A stretch of DNA of 64,000 nt from JANSWY01 sp965243755 (GCA_965243755.1 CBDEVW010000003.1:868001-932000), one strand, 5' to 3'; shown: positions 16,952 to 25,719, counted from the first letter of the stretch. Numbers and translations: made by a program. The notes: a model not told the origin generated them from the sequence alone.

Positions 16952-17662
16952 TTATAGTTCCAATTTTCCTATTTCGATAAAGTATCCTACCCTGAATCCA
17001 AAGGATATATTATTGGACGTATCGGGTATTCCCGAATACCTCTCCCCAAAATCCAGAATGTTGGTAATGCTGTATGACAGTTCTCCTGCCAGATGAATTA
17101 CGCCAAATCTGAACTTGCGAAATATCCCAAATTCCCCCACAACACCAAAACCTTTATCAAAGTCAGTATTTGGGTCATACTCAAACACATCATATGGGCC
17201 CTGGTTGATAAACTCATCATCCGGATCATCATCCTGTGGAGTTCCATTGGTATCTACACTTTGAATAAATTCCCCATAGACTCCAGGCGACAGAAAAATC
17301 TTTAGTTTGCCTCGACCCGCATAGACAATCGCTGAAAAGGGAATTGTCAGGTAATTGAGGCGTACATTGTAATCCCTATGTATGTTTGGAAATACCTGAG
17401 TGTATCCTTTTTGCTGATAGTTGACACCAAGCTGAAGACCTGTATTAAGGAAGTTGTTCCTTTTGTAAGGAAAATGTTTGATTGCCAACCCTCCAAAAAC
17501 ACCAGGAATTACAGAGGCCCTGACATTTGTAGGAAACGCCAGGTGATTGAAATAAACTGTACTGAAATTTCCACCACCCAATAGCCCAATATGGGTTTTG
17601 GATTGAGCCATCCCGGACTCTATTACCACGAAAAGCAGGATAACCCCTATAATTCCTTTCAT
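16952..17662 (-). CDS. Outer-membrane beta-barrel protein (PorT-like fold)
   Basis: This 236-residue protein has a signal peptide (1-19, ending MAQ) followed by amphipathic strands. These include GLLGGGNFSTVYF at the N-terminus and a closing strand GFRVGYFIEIGKLEL, the pattern of the small 8-stranded outer-membrane barrels abundant in Bacteroidota. An Asp/Pro/Glu-rich stretch (DDDPDDEF) near residue 140 is probably an exposed loop. It stands alone and the ligand is unknown. Confidence 0.75.
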   Translation of the reverse strand: MKGIIGVILLFVVIESGMAQSKTHIGLLGGGNFSTVYFNHLAFPTNVRASVIPGVFGGLAIKHFPYKRNNFLNTGLQLGVNYQQKGYTQVFPNIHRDYNVRLNYLTIPFSAIVYAGRGKLKIFLSPGVYGEFIQSVDTNGTPQDDDPDDEFINQGPYDVFEYDPNTDFDKGFGVVGEFGIFRKFRFGVIHLAGELSYSITNILDFGERYSGIPDTSNNISFGFRVGYFIEIGKLEL

Positions 17663-17691
17663 CTAATTGCTCTCCTACTCACAAAGGAGTA

Positions 17692-17799
17692 TTATTTTGA
17701 TTCTTGCTTTTCAGCTTTCTTAACTTTTTTTGGTCTTCTAACACCAAAAGTACCTTTTGCAATTTTACCTTTTTTTGTCTTTTTATCTCCTTTTCCCAT
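17692..17799 (-). CDS. 30S ribosomal protein THX
   Basis: This 35-residue, very basic protein begins MGKGDKKTKKGKI and contains GTFGVRRPKK, which matches the Thx (S31-like) small-subunit protein found in Thermus and Bacteroidota. It binds in a cavity at the top of the 30S head. The frame runs from ATG 17799 to TAA 17692-17694. It is a single-gene unit. Confidence 0.9.
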   Translation of the reverse strand: MGKGDKKTKKGKIAKGTFGVRRPKKVKKAEKQESK

Positions 17800-17936
17800 A
17801 TGATTATTGGTTTAATGTTTAGAATAAAAATATTGAGAACAGTGTCAAACTGCAACTAGTAACGATTTTTGCGTAAATTTATGAGATTCTCCGAACAATT
17901 TTTAATCACAAATTGTAGAGAAAGAAAGAAGTAATT

Positions 17937-18401
17937 ATGGCACATCCTACACCAGAACTAATTTCAGCATTGCAACGAACTATATCAAGGCTTACAGATG
18001 GTGCTCCATACGAATGGGGACATATGGGAAGTTGCAACTGCGGAAATCTTGCGCAGGAGATCACTAAACTATCCAAAAAAGAAATTCATGAATATGCCAT
18101 GAGAGGCAGAGGCGACTGGAATGACCAGATCATGGATTTTTGTCCTACCAGTGGTATGCCCATGGACCTGCTGATCAGTCAATTGATAGATGCCGGGCTT
18201 ACCAGAAGGGACCTAATGAACCTTGAGAAACTCAGTGACCCTGAAATAATCAGTAATCTACCTCAAGACAAAAAACACCTGAAACACAATGAGAGGAATG
18301 ATGTCATTCTCTACTTGAAAACCTGGCTAAAAATGCTGGAGAACGAGCTCCTGAATGAAATAAACATCAACATACCAATTAACGAAAGCATAACAGTTTG
18401 A
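17937..18401 (+). CDS. Conserved hypothetical protein with CNCG motif
   Basis: This 154-residue soluble protein belongs to no family I can name. It has a CNCG motif near residues 33-36 followed by a predicted helix (LAQEITKLSKKEIHEYAM), an isolated Cys in DFCPTSGMP and a helical C-terminus. There is no signal peptide or membrane segment. It is followed on the same strand by two small frames and the SRP RNA gene. The cysteines might bind a metal, but only one close pair is present. Confidence 0.65.
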   Translation: MAHPTPELISALQRTISRLTDGAPYEWGHMGSCNCGNLAQEITKLSKKEIHEYAMRGRGDWNDQIMDFCPTSGMPMDLLISQLIDAGLTRRDLMNLEKLSDPEIISNLPQDKKHLKHNERNDVILYLKTWLKMLENELLNEININIPINESITV

Positions 18402-18450
18402 TAAATAGAATCAGGACTTTTATTTTAGAACCCGAAACTATTTTTGATTT

Positions 18451-18597
18451 ATGAACTATAAAAATCTAGACGAGGATACAGATATTGTGGACTTTGCAGA
18501 TGAGTTTCTGGATGATCTACCGGTTTCCAGAATTTTCAATGAAGATCTTGCTGAAGAGGATGATGATGACGATCTTCGAAGGATAGAAGATAAATAA
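18451..18597 (+). CDS. Small highly acidic protein
   Basis: This 48-residue frame (ATG 18451, TAA 18595-18597) is very acidic, with a D/E-rich tail (AEEDDDDDLRRIEDK). It starts 49 bp after the CNCG protein, and the next frame begins one base after its stop, so the three probably form one transcript. The family is not recognised. Position and coupling support it as a real gene; base composition alone would not. Confidence 0.5.
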   Translation: MNYKNLDEDTDIVDFADEFLDDLPVSRIFNEDLAEEDDDDDLRRIEDK

Positions 18598-18598
18598 A

Positions 18599-18820
18599 TT
18601 GGTTCACGAGTATTATAAGAAAGAAATAGAGGGAGTGAAAATTTTGGTTCAGTTGAATCCAAAAACTTTCGAAGGATTAGAGCTCATTGTACACCCCAAC
18701 AATGAAATTGAAAAGACTCCCAGGACATTTGATGAAGAAATTTACGAAGATCTGGAAGCAGATGAATTTGTAAGATCGAGTCCGATAGAATTTAATCTAT
18801 ATTTGAAAGGAATTTTTTAG
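18599..18820 (+). CDS. Small hypothetical protein coupled to the acidic peptide
   Basis: This 73-residue frame begins with TTG 18599, one base after the preceding stop. It is a mixed alpha/beta acidic protein (VKILVQLNPKTFEGLELIVHP, then TFDEEIYEDLEADEF), with no signal peptide. There is no ATG before the first conserved-looking strand, so the TTG start depends on coupling to the upstream frame. The function is unknown. Confidence 0.6.
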   Translation: MVHEYYKKEIEGVKILVQLNPKTFEGLELIVHPNNEIEKTPRTFDEEIYEDLEADEFVRSSPIEFNLYLKGIF

Positions 18821-18830
18821 TGCCATTGCA

Positions 18831-18859
18831 TTGGTATTAATGAAGAAATTATACCTTTG
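18831..18859 (+). promoter_or_regulatory. Promoter of the SRP RNA gene
   Basis: TTG (18831-18833) and a perfect TAnnTTTG box, TACCTTTG (18852-18859), are separated by 18 nt. This is the Bacteroidota sigma-A consensus, placed a few bases upstream of the RNA 5' end. Confidence 0.7.
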
Positions 18860-18861
18860 CG

Positions 18862-18955
18862 CTGGCAACTGGTACGACCAGCTCCTGCTGAATCCCCCAG
18901 GCCTGGAAGGGAGCAAGGGTAAGCGGTTGAGCGGTGCGATATCAGTTGCTATTTT
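18862..18955 (+). ncRNA. ffs: Signal recognition particle RNA (4.5S, small bacterial type)
   Basis: The universally conserved SRP domain IV core CAGGCCTGGAAGGGAGCAAGG (split here at 18898-18917) is present with its flanking helix. The 5' GGCAACTGGTAC segment (from about 18864) pairs with GATATCAGTTGCT near 18938-18950, closing the rod-like hairpin. A T-rich run (18951-18960) follows as terminator. It binds Ffh for co-translational membrane targeting. The ends are estimated from pairing and promoter position. Confidence 0.92.
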
Positions 18956-18992
18956 TCTTTCCACTTCTCCCCTATTAATCGACTGTCCTTTA

Positions 18993-19000
18993 TAGATTTG
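18993..19000 (+). promoter_or_regulatory. Candidate -7 element of the transaldolase-like gene
   Basis: TAGATTTG matches TAnnTTTG exactly, 35 bp before the ATG of the aldolase gene. The upstream -33 region (ATTA near 18975) is a weak match. Confidence 0.45.
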
Positions 19001-19035
19001 CATCAAATTTTTCACAATTCTTAATCATACCTTAG

Positions 19036-19692
19036 ATGAAATTTTTCATAGACACAGCCAATTTAGATGAGATCAGGGAGGCTTACGACCTGGGTGTACT
19101 TGATGGCGTGACCACCAACCCTTCGCTAATGGCCAAGGAAGGCATTACCGGAGAAGCAAACATTAGAAAGCATTACAAGGAGATCTGCGACATTGTTGAT
19201 GACAATGTAAGCGCGGAAGTTATCGCTACCGACTATGAGGGAATCCTGAAGGAAGGTAGAGAACTGGCCAAAATCGATGACAAAATCGTGGTTAAGGTGC
19301 CTATGATCAAAGATGGTGTAAAAGCAATTAAGCAATTCACTTCTGAGGGAATCCGTACCAACTGCACCCTGATTTTTAATGCAGGCCAGGCATTATTAGC
19401 AGCGAAAGCCGGAGCTACTTACGTTTCTCCATTTATTGGAAGACTGGATGATGTTTGCACTGACGGTTTAACACTAATCGAGCAAATTGTTCAGATATTT
19501 GATAATTATGGCTATGCGACTGAAGTACTTGCAGCTTCTATCAGACACAATATGCACCTTATTCAATGTGCAGAAATTGGTGCCGATGTAGCAACATGCC
19601 CATTGAAGGTGATCACCGGTTTGTTGAAGCATCCTTTGACTGACATTGGATTGGAAAAATTCCTGGCAGATTACCAAAAAGGCAACAAATAA
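19036..19692 (+). CDS. fsa: Fructose-6-phosphate aldolase / small transaldolase (TalC family)
   Basis: This 218-residue TIM barrel of the short transaldolase class begins MKFFIDTANLDEI and has the DGVTTNPSLMAKEG signature. The Schiff-base Lys is K87 in KIVVKVPM. TNCTLIFNAGQALLAAKAGA and FIGRLDD are conserved around the active site. Members act either as fructose-6-phosphate aldolase or as true transaldolase in the pentose phosphate pathway; sequence alone does not decide. It is cytosolic, and no pentose phosphate gene is adjacent. Confidence 0.93.
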   Translation: MKFFIDTANLDEIREAYDLGVLDGVTTNPSLMAKEGITGEANIRKHYKEICDIVDDNVSAEVIATDYEGILKEGRELAKIDDKIVVKVPMIKDGVKAIKQFTSEGIRTNCTLIFNAGQALLAAKAGATYVSPFIGRLDDVCTDGLTLIEQIVQIFDNYGYATEVLAASIRHNMHLIQCAEIGADVATCPLKVITGLLKHPLTDIGLEKFLADYQKGNK

Positions 19693-19729
19693 CAGCTTTG
19701 ACGGTTTCTTCTACTAAAACCAATTGTTG

Positions 19730-19933
19730 ATGTACATCATTAAAGTAAAAGGCAAAGCCAAAATACCAGACTACATCCAACTGAGAGATGAGCAATTTGT
19801 TTTAATTGCTTACTTTCGGGCAGACAGGCCATTGAAGAAACTAGAAAAATATGGACTTGAAGGTAAGGAAGACGCTTTGCAGGAAGTGATCAATTCCTTA
19901 CCTTTTGGTAAATTACAAAAACTAACAATCTGA
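19730..19933 (+). CDS. Small conserved hypothetical protein upstream of ftsE
   Basis: This 67-residue protein starts at ATG 19730; two TTG codons just upstream are less likely starts. The pattern is beta-alpha-beta (MYIIKVKGKAKIPDYIQL, FVLIAYFRADRP, LEKYGLEGKEDALQEVI). It ends 7 bp before ftsE and so is probably co-transcribed with it. No family is recognised; it lacks a signal peptide and membrane segment. Confidence 0.65.
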   Translation: MYIIKVKGKAKIPDYIQLRDEQFVLIAYFRADRPLKKLEKYGLEGKEDALQEVINSLPFGKLQKLTI

Positions 19934-19940
19934 TTTTTTT

Positions 19941-20651
19941 ATGTCATTTTCAGATCTTCCCATTATCAAGGTTCAGGATGCTACTATTTTTCAGGAAAAT
20001 AATGCCGTTCTTAATCACATAAATTTTGAGATTCATAAAGGAGAATTTGTGTACCTGGTTGGAAGAACTGGAAGTGGTAAATCCTCTCTGTTAAAAACGC
20101 TATATGCTGACCTTCCACTAAGAATTGGTGAAATAACAGTGGGTGATTTTCAAATCAGAGATATTAAATTAAAGGACAAACCTTTTTTAAGGAGAAAGGT
20201 TGGTATCATTTTTCAGGACTTTCAACTTTTACAGGACAGAAGTGTGGCTGAAAACCTGTTGTTTGTAATGAAGGCTACAGGTTGGAAAGATAAATCGAAA
20301 ATGAAATCACGACTGGCCGAAGTGCTGATGCGTGTAGGTCTTGGCTCTGTTTCCTCCAAAATGCCTCACCAACTTTCTGGTGGTGAACAACAAAGGGTGG
20401 TCATTGCAAGGGCATTGATCAATGAACCCATGATCCTAATTGCCGATGAGCCTACCGGAAACCTGGATCCCGAAGTATCTGATGGTATATTCAAATTATT
20501 CCTTGAAATCAATCGTAGTGGTACTGCCATATTAATGGCCACACATTATCACCAGTTTCTGGAGCAATACCCTGCCCGCATACTAAAATGTGAAAACAAT
20601 AAATTACTAGATTCCAACAAAGAACAGTTTGAACTCACTGGCATCTATTAA
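19941..20651 (+). CDS. ftsE: FtsE-like ABC transporter ATP-binding protein
   Basis: This 236-residue ATPase has Walker A GRTGSGKSS (41-49), the signature LSGGEQQR (about 146-153), Walker B LIADEPTGNLD and the switch His in MATHYH. The short length and closest features match FtsE, which with the membrane protein FtsX controls septal peptidoglycan hydrolases. No ftsX follows it, which is common in Bacteroidota, where the two genes are often unlinked. A MacB/LolD-type partner cannot be excluded. Confidence 0.82.
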   Translation: MSFSDLPIIKVQDATIFQENNAVLNHINFEIHKGEFVYLVGRTGSGKSSLLKTLYADLPLRIGEITVGDFQIRDIKLKDKPFLRRKVGIIFQDFQLLQDRSVAENLLFVMKATGWKDKSKMKSRLAEVLMRVGLGSVSSKMPHQLSGGEQQRVVIARALINEPMILIADEPTGNLDPEVSDGIFKLFLEINRSGTAILMATHYHQFLEQYPARILKCENNKLLDSNKEQFELTGIY

Positions 20652-20794
20652 TCCCGATTAAACAGCCCAAATTCCTATTGGTCCGGTGGAAATTGTCAAT
20701 TGCCCCTATTATTGGCTAAATTTCTAGAAGAAATGAAGAAAGCTTATCCTTTAGGGGATCTTCAAAACACACACGCAAATATTTGGGCCCGGGA

Positions 20795-22750
20795 ATGTGT
20801 AAAAAACGATTAACGCACAATTACAAAACAGGACTCCTACTGCTCCTGTTTCTTCTAAACAGTTATTTTTCAATAGCCCAGGGACCCGTTTATCATTTCA
20901 AGGAGGGAGAAGCTCTTTCTCTGTCAGGACAATGGAAGTTTAAATTTGCTCCCACGATTTCACAATTGGATAGTGTGCAATACCAACTTTATGATGCTTC
21001 CGAGAGTTCATGGATTAGTTTCAATGATAAATTCACGAGAGTAGGAGCATGTGCCTACCAGTGTACAATTATCAATCCGGATAAAGCCCAGCTTGGAGTC
21101 CTATTCCCCTTTATTGTATTGGATTATGAAATATATGCGAACGATGAACTCATCTACCGGACTAAACACTATGACCCGGAAAATGTGCCTTCCGGAACAC
21201 CTGCCAGGATAAGGTCATTTTTCAAGCTACCACTTTCGGATACTATTAAGATAACAGCGAAGGTGAAAAATGCGATTACTCATGAGCCGGGCATACTGCT
21301 TCCTCCTTTGGTTGATCATTATTCAAAATTGTACTTAAAGGAAGAAAAAAGGCAGATATTTGAGTACGCAGGAATAGGAATCCTGTTTATAATGGCGTTG
21401 TATCATTTTGTCCTTTATTTCTTTATTGACAGTCGATCAGCACTGTGGCTTGGCCTGGTATCATTGATCATTTGCATTAGAGCTACTGTTGTGTATGATG
21501 GCACCTTCATTCTGTATCAACTTTTCCCCGCATTGGATTTTTCATTAGCGAAACGCTTCGAGTACAGTTTTCTTTACCTGGCTCCAATTTTCAGTGCATT
21601 GTTTTTCAGGGATCAGTTTTTGGTAAAAAAGTATGATCAAATATTCCAACTTGTTGGTGTAGCGTGTATTATAATGGCACTACTCGTGTGGTTTATTCCG
21701 GTTCATTATTTTGAAACCAGTGTGGATATTTTGCATATCATCTCAGTGATCGTGTTGTTCATCACTTTTGATATCCTGAGAATTGCCATCATCAATAAAA
21801 TCAGAACTGCTAAAATTGTCCTCATAGGCTATATCATACCAACAATTCTGGTAATTCTGGAAATTCTTAAAACTGACAGCATCATTTATATTGATATGGG
21901 CCCAAATATGCTGAATACCGCAATGGTTATTTACATACTTGTTCAGGCCGTGGCTGTTTCTGCACAGATCGCAGCTGTTTATCAGGAAAATAAATTTCTC
22001 AACCAGAACCTGGAGAAATCAGTTGAACAAAAAACAATTGAATTGAGTGAATCGAACAGTACCAAAAGTCATATTTTATCGGTACTAAGCCATGACCTTA
22101 TGAATCCCCTCAACAACCTGAAGGGTGCACTAAATTTGTTAAACAAGGATTTCCTCACACCCCAGGAGCTTAGTAAAATGAAGGAAGACTTCACCTCTCA
22201 GATCAACCATAACATCAAACTGATGGAAGAGGTCCTGAGTTGGTCATCTGTAGAACTGAAAAAACAGCGTTCCAACGAACACATGAAATCCTGCAACCTT
22301 AAGATGGCCGGTGAAACTGTATGCAAACAGCTTAAACAACAGGCTCTTGATAAAAGGATTAAACTGAAAAATGAAATTCCGCCTGCTACCATGGCGGAAA
22401 TAGATCCCGATGCAGCCGTTATTATCCTCAGAAACCTGATCGGAAACGCCATTAAGTTTACCCATGCTACAGGAACTGTGAAAATCAAAGCACATGTCAA
22501 CAATGGACATGTAAAAGTGGGTATACTGGATAATGGCATTGGCATACCTGACGACATGAAAACAAAGATCTTCTCTCCTGAAACTGCAGGCACGCGATAT
22601 GGTACCGATAACGAGAAAGGAAAAGGAGTCGGCCTGCTCATAGTGAAAGACCTTGTTACCCAGCATGCAGGCAAAATATGGATTGAAGATAATTCGGAAA
22701 GCACAGGCACAGCTTTCTTTTTTCAACTAAATCATCTGAAAAGTAATTAA
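20795..22750 (+). CDS. 7TMR-DISM sensor histidine kinase
   Basis: From ATG 20795 the protein is 651 residues. It has a signal peptide (to about residue 29, SIAQ) and an extracytoplasmic beta-rich 7TMR-DISM extracellular-2-type domain (about 30-185). Seven hydrophobic segments span about 190-395, followed by a short coiled coil. In the HisKA domain the phospho-accepting H433 is in VLSHDLMNP. The HATPase_c domain shows the N box NLIGNAIKFTH, G1 DNGIGIP and GKGVGLLIVKDL. No response regulator gene is adjacent, so its partner is elsewhere. The ligand may be a carbohydrate-like molecule, by family analogy only. Confidence 0.9.
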   Translation: MCKKRLTHNYKTGLLLLLFLLNSYFSIAQGPVYHFKEGEALSLSGQWKFKFAPTISQLDSVQYQLYDASESSWISFNDKFTRVGACAYQCTIINPDKAQLGVLFPFIVLDYEIYANDELIYRTKHYDPENVPSGTPARIRSFFKLPLSDTIKITAKVKNAITHEPGILLPPLVDHYSKLYLKEEKRQIFEYAGIGILFIMALYHFVLYFFIDSRSALWLGLVSLIICIRATVVYDGTFILYQLFPALDFSLAKRFEYSFLYLAPIFSALFFRDQFLVKKYDQIFQLVGVACIIMALLVWFIPVHYFETSVDILHIISVIVLFITFDILRIAIINKIRTAKIVLIGYIIPTILVILEILKTDSIIYIDMGPNMLNTAMVIYILVQAVAVSAQIAAVYQENKFLNQNLEKSVEQKTIELSESNSTKSHILSVLSHDLMNPLNNLKGALNLLNKDFLTPQELSKMKEDFTSQINHNIKLMEEVLSWSSVELKKQRSNEHMKSCNLKMAGETVCKQLKQQALDKRIKLKNEIPPATMAEIDPDAAVIILRNLIGNAIKFTHATGTVKIKAHVNNGHVKVGILDNGIGIPDDMKTKIFSPETAGTRYGTDNEKGKGVGLLIVKDLVTQHAGKIWIEDNSESTGTAFFFQLNHLKSN

Positions 22751-22903
22751 GATCCCCCTCACAAGTCTTATTAAAGGCTGATAATACTACTGTTGTATAT
22801 GATAAAAGCTAATTGGCAGAATAGGAAAGTCAATTGACACACTTGTGATTAACGGTATGTTTACCTTTAATCTTGTAAACATTGAATCAAAACCTATTAA
22901 GCT

Positions 22904-23056
22904 ATGATAAAGATTTGTTCAATATGTATGGTGCTTCTCATTGGAAGCTTCATTGGCTGTTCAAAAATGAAATATACCTCCGAAGTGGAGACAGCACAAA
23001 CAGAAATAAACGAAATGCCCCAATCCGAGATGGCGCAATATGCTGCAAACGATTAA
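22904..23056 (+). CDS. Small lipoprotein (50 residues)
   Basis: The ATG at 22904 opens a 50-residue frame with a basic start (MIK), a hydrophobic core and the lipobox FIGC (Cys19). The mature peptide is only about 31 residues, Glu/Gln-rich and without a domain. A near-consensus TACCTTTA box about 40 bp upstream and a strong terminator 33 bp downstream make it a plausible single-gene unit. A longer frame over the same DNA (22882-23103) has no such features. It resembles entericidin-like or other tiny envelope lipoproteins only in architecture. Confidence 0.6.
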   Translation: MIKICSICMVLLIGSFIGCSKMKYTSEVETAQTEINEMPQSEMAQYAAND

Positions 23057-23088
23057 ACCCTAACCAAAACATATTTCAACCAGTTGTG

Positions 23089-23118
23089 AAAAGCCTCGTA
23101 TGAAAATGCGAGGCTTTT
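23089..23118. terminator. Bidirectional intrinsic terminator
   Basis: AAAAGCCTCG (23089-23098) and CGAGGCTTTT (23109-23118) form a perfect 10-bp stem with A/T ends, between the small lipoprotein gene and the convergent hemerythrin gene. Confidence 0.9.
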
Positions 23119-23121
23119 ACA

Positions 23122-23547
23122 TTACCAGTCAATTTTATTCAATTCCTCTTGTGGCACGTCTTGTTGCATCTGCTGAAACCATTGACGCTCCTCCATCCTG
23201 ATATGCTTCTCCAGCATCTCTCCCAGCTGGTTCAACTCATTAACCGAAGTTTTCGCGTTGAGTTGCTCAAATTTTAATGACAGGAGTTGATGGCCCTTAA
23301 TGACTTTATCAGAGATGGCATCCAAATCGGCAGACACTCCTTTAATGACTGGAATTAATAGTGTCTCTTCCTTTTTGAAGTGATTTGATAGCCGTTCTGA
23401 GTAAAATGACTTTGCAAACACAATCTTATCTTCCCAGCTTTCCGGATAACCCTTTACTTTCGGTGGATTCTTTTTGAGAATAAGGGCAAGAAAAAGGACA
23501 CTTCGATGAAATCTGGAAATGGGAATTAATGCGGGATGCCGTCTCAT
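23122..23547 (-). CDS. Hemerythrin HHE domain protein
   Basis: This 141-residue protein has the four-helix hemerythrin-like cation-binding pattern: RFHRSVL near residue 13, HFKKEETLL (56-64), GHQLL (about 85) and LEKHIRMEERQWF (about 113-125). These supply the His and Glu ligands of a di-iron site. Family members bind oxygen or NO, sense redox state or repair iron clusters. It is divergent from the sterol-desaturase-type gene, with 82 bp between the starts. No other domain is attached. Confidence 0.85.
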   Translation of the reverse strand: MRRHPALIPISRFHRSVLFLALILKKNPPKVKGYPESWEDKIVFAKSFYSERLSNHFKKEETLLIPVIKGVSADLDAISDKVIKGHQLLSLKFEQLNAKTSVNELNQLGEMLEKHIRMEERQWFQQMQQDVPQEELNKIDW

Positions 23548-23603
23548 ACCCTCAAAAATAACAGTTTATTCATGTAATTATTCGAATTGTAATTTCATCA
23601 GAT

Positions 23604-23611
23604 TAGCTTTG
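23604..23611 (+). promoter_or_regulatory. Candidate -7 element upstream of the fatty acid hydroxylase gene
   Basis: TAGCTTTG matches TAnnTTTG exactly and lies 19 bp before the ATG. The nearest upstream TTG is only 14 nt away, so the -33 box is doubtful. Confidence 0.4.
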
Positions 23612-23629
23612 CACCGAAATTTACGCGAG

Positions 23630-24382
23630 ATGATGTTATACGTGGTTGAGTTTTTGGTGATCTTTCTGATAATTTATGTGGGGTTCTATATTATCCCCGC
23701 AGGCATTTTTCACTTAATGTATCACCGAAAAGAAGGAAAGCATGAATCTAAAAGAATTCAAGCTAAAAAACCTACCTCAAAGGACCTAAAAAGAGAATTT
23801 AGGCTATCAACCTGGTCGGTGTTGATATTTGCAATATGTTCATTCATCACCTTTCAGTTTGTGAAAGAAGGTTACTCATCGTTCTACTATGATTGGAATG
23901 AATACTCTACACTTTACGGAATAGGAAGTTTTTTTATTTGTCTCATTGCGCATGACACCTATTTTTACTGGAGCCACCGATTTATGCACTGGCCTCCTGT
24001 ATTTAAATATTTTCACCTGGGGCATCATCGCTCACTTACCCCCTCACCATGGGCCATTCTGGCTTTCCAACCGCTTGAAGCCCTTATACAATTCGGGACA
24101 TTTGCATTAATTATATTTTTGGTACCAATCCACCCGGTCGTTTTTGGGATATATCTAATCTACGACTCTATAGTCAATACAGCCGGGCATAATGGATTTG
24201 AGCTGGTACCCAGATGGTTTTCTAAAAATAAAGTGTTGGGATTGGGCAATACGGTGACGCACCATGACCTGCATCACATCCATTTTGAAAAAAACTTTGG
24301 CGCCTTTTTCAACATATGGGATAGGCTGATGGGGACATTTCTGGATGATGATGAGGCCCTCAAACTGAAAAAACAAAAGTAA
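23630..24382 (+). CDS. Fatty acid hydroxylase superfamily (sterol desaturase type) membrane protein
   Basis: This 250-residue protein starts at ATG 23630. The open frame extends 37 codons further upstream, but that part lies in the promoter and divergent-gene region. It has an N-terminal membrane anchor (about 3-25), further hydrophobic segments, and the eight-histidine di-iron pattern HDTYFYWSHR, HLGHH, NTAGHN and HHDLHH. Relatives hydroxylate or desaturate sterols, carotenoids or lipid acyl chains. No pathway gene is adjacent, so the substrate is unassigned. Confidence 0.85.
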   Translation: MMLYVVEFLVIFLIIYVGFYIIPAGIFHLMYHRKEGKHESKRIQAKKPTSKDLKREFRLSTWSVLIFAICSFITFQFVKEGYSSFYYDWNEYSTLYGIGSFFICLIAHDTYFYWSHRFMHWPPVFKYFHLGHHRSLTPSPWAILAFQPLEALIQFGTFALIIFLVPIHPVVFGIYLIYDSIVNTAGHNGFELVPRWFSKNKVLGLGNTVTHHDLHHIHFEKNFGAFFNIWDRLMGTFLDDDEALKLKKQK

Positions 24383-24497
24383 CATTTGTTACATAACTAC
24401 CTGAAAATGACTTTCATCAGTTGCAAGGCTGTTTGAAAATCAGCTTTTCTCCTCCCTTTGATATCTACCTTGATTCATGTAAAAACAAGCATGAATT

Positions 24498-25709
24498 ATG
24501 GCAAACATTGTAATATTAGGCGGGAACTTCGCAGGAGTAACTGCCGCATTGGAATCAAGAAGGAAATTAGGAAAATCACATAAGGTTACGGTAATTTCAC
24601 CAACCCGAAATTTTCTCTATGTTCCTTCCCTGATTTGGGTACCTTTTGGAAAACGCAAACTATCAGACATTTCTTTTGATATAGAATCTGTCCTCAGGCG
24701 AAAGGGTGTAGCATTTATTCAAGACAAGGCGGTTGAAATAATCGCTGAGAATAATGAAGTCATCACCGAAAGCCATGGCTCCATTACTTATGATTACCTG
24801 GTTGTAGCTACGGGAGTTTCCTCGGATTATGACGCGCTGGATCATCTTCACCCGGATGATGGATATGTGGACACCATTGTTGAACCGAGATTTGCTCAGA
24901 AATCAGCTCAGAAATTCGAGGAATTAGTAAATAACCCCGGACCGGTAGTGGTGGGAGCAACACAAGGTGCAAGTTGTATGGGTGCTGGTTATGAATATTT
25001 GTTCAACCTGGACAAGGAACTACGAAAACAAAAAGTAAGAAACCAGGTTGAATTGACTTGGGTGACTCCCGAGCCTTTCCTTGGTCATTTTGGTATTGAA
25101 GGAATTACAGGAGGCAAAATGATGGTAGAGACCTTCATGAAAATGTTTAAAATAAATTATATCACCAATGCCTCTATTGAGACCATTGAAAAAGATAAAA
25201 TTGTCCTGAAAGACGGGAGAGAACTTCCTTATAAAATGAGTATGCTGATACCACCTTTTAAAGGCTCACAGGTTGTGCTTCACTCAAAAGGCATAGGTGA
25301 TGAGAAAGGTTTTATTCCAACCAACGAGGGTTATCAGCACATCAATTACCCCAACATCTACGCGGCAGGACTTGCAGTTCAGGTGGCATGTCCTTTTCCA
25401 GGTGGCAAGGTTCCGTTTGGAGTCCCGAAAACGGGATATCCCAGTGACGTAATGGGTAAGATTGCGGCCGAAAACATCATGCACTCAATCAAAAAGGATG
25501 GAAAGTTCCGAACCAAGAAATTCGGCAAAATACCAGGTTTGTGTGTGATGGATGCCGGGCATAAAGAGGTCTACATTGTGACTAATCACTTATTTAAACC
25601 CAGACAGTTTGAGCTGATGCTTCCTAATGTGCTGAATGATTTTGGTAAGCTTTTCCTGGAAAAATATATGATTTGGAAGAACAAGCGTGGTTTATCCTTT
25701 TTACCATGA
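24498..25709 (+). CDS. Sulfide:quinone oxidoreductase-like FAD enzyme
   Basis: This 403-residue flavoprotein has the FAD motif VILGGNFAGVTAALE (4-18) and VVATG at about 102-106. Three cysteines are at 160 (GASCMGAGYE), 298 (VACPFPGG) and 349 (GLCVMDAG). SQR enzymes use two of three cysteines; positions equivalent to the Acidithiobacillus Cys160 and Cys356 appear present, while a Cys128 equivalent is not visible. The C-terminal amphipathic helices (FGKLFLEKYMIWKNK) fit peripheral membrane binding and quinone reduction. It is likely to be sulfide or persulfide oxidation, or a related NDH-2-fold activity. No other sulfur genes are adjacent. Confidence 0.78.
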   Translation: MANIVILGGNFAGVTAALESRRKLGKSHKVTVISPTRNFLYVPSLIWVPFGKRKLSDISFDIESVLRRKGVAFIQDKAVEIIAENNEVITESHGSITYDYLVVATGVSSDYDALDHLHPDDGYVDTIVEPRFAQKSAQKFEELVNNPGPVVVGATQGASCMGAGYEYLFNLDKELRKQKVRNQVELTWVTPEPFLGHFGIEGITGGKMMVETFMKMFKINYITNASIETIEKDKIVLKDGRELPYKMSMLIPPFKGSQVVLHSKGIGDEKGFIPTNEGYQHINYPNIYAAGLAVQVACPFPGGKVPFGVPKTGYPSDVMGKIAAENIMHSIKKDGKFRTKKFGKIPGLCVMDAGHKEVYIVTNHLFKPRQFELMLPNVLNDFGKLFLEKYMIWKNKRGLSFLP

Positions 25710-25719
25710 TATTAGTAAA

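Noticed and set aside
22882..23103. 73-codon plus-strand frame
   Set aside because: It overlaps the small lipoprotein frame in another phase, lacks a signal peptide or domain and ends inside the terminator stem.
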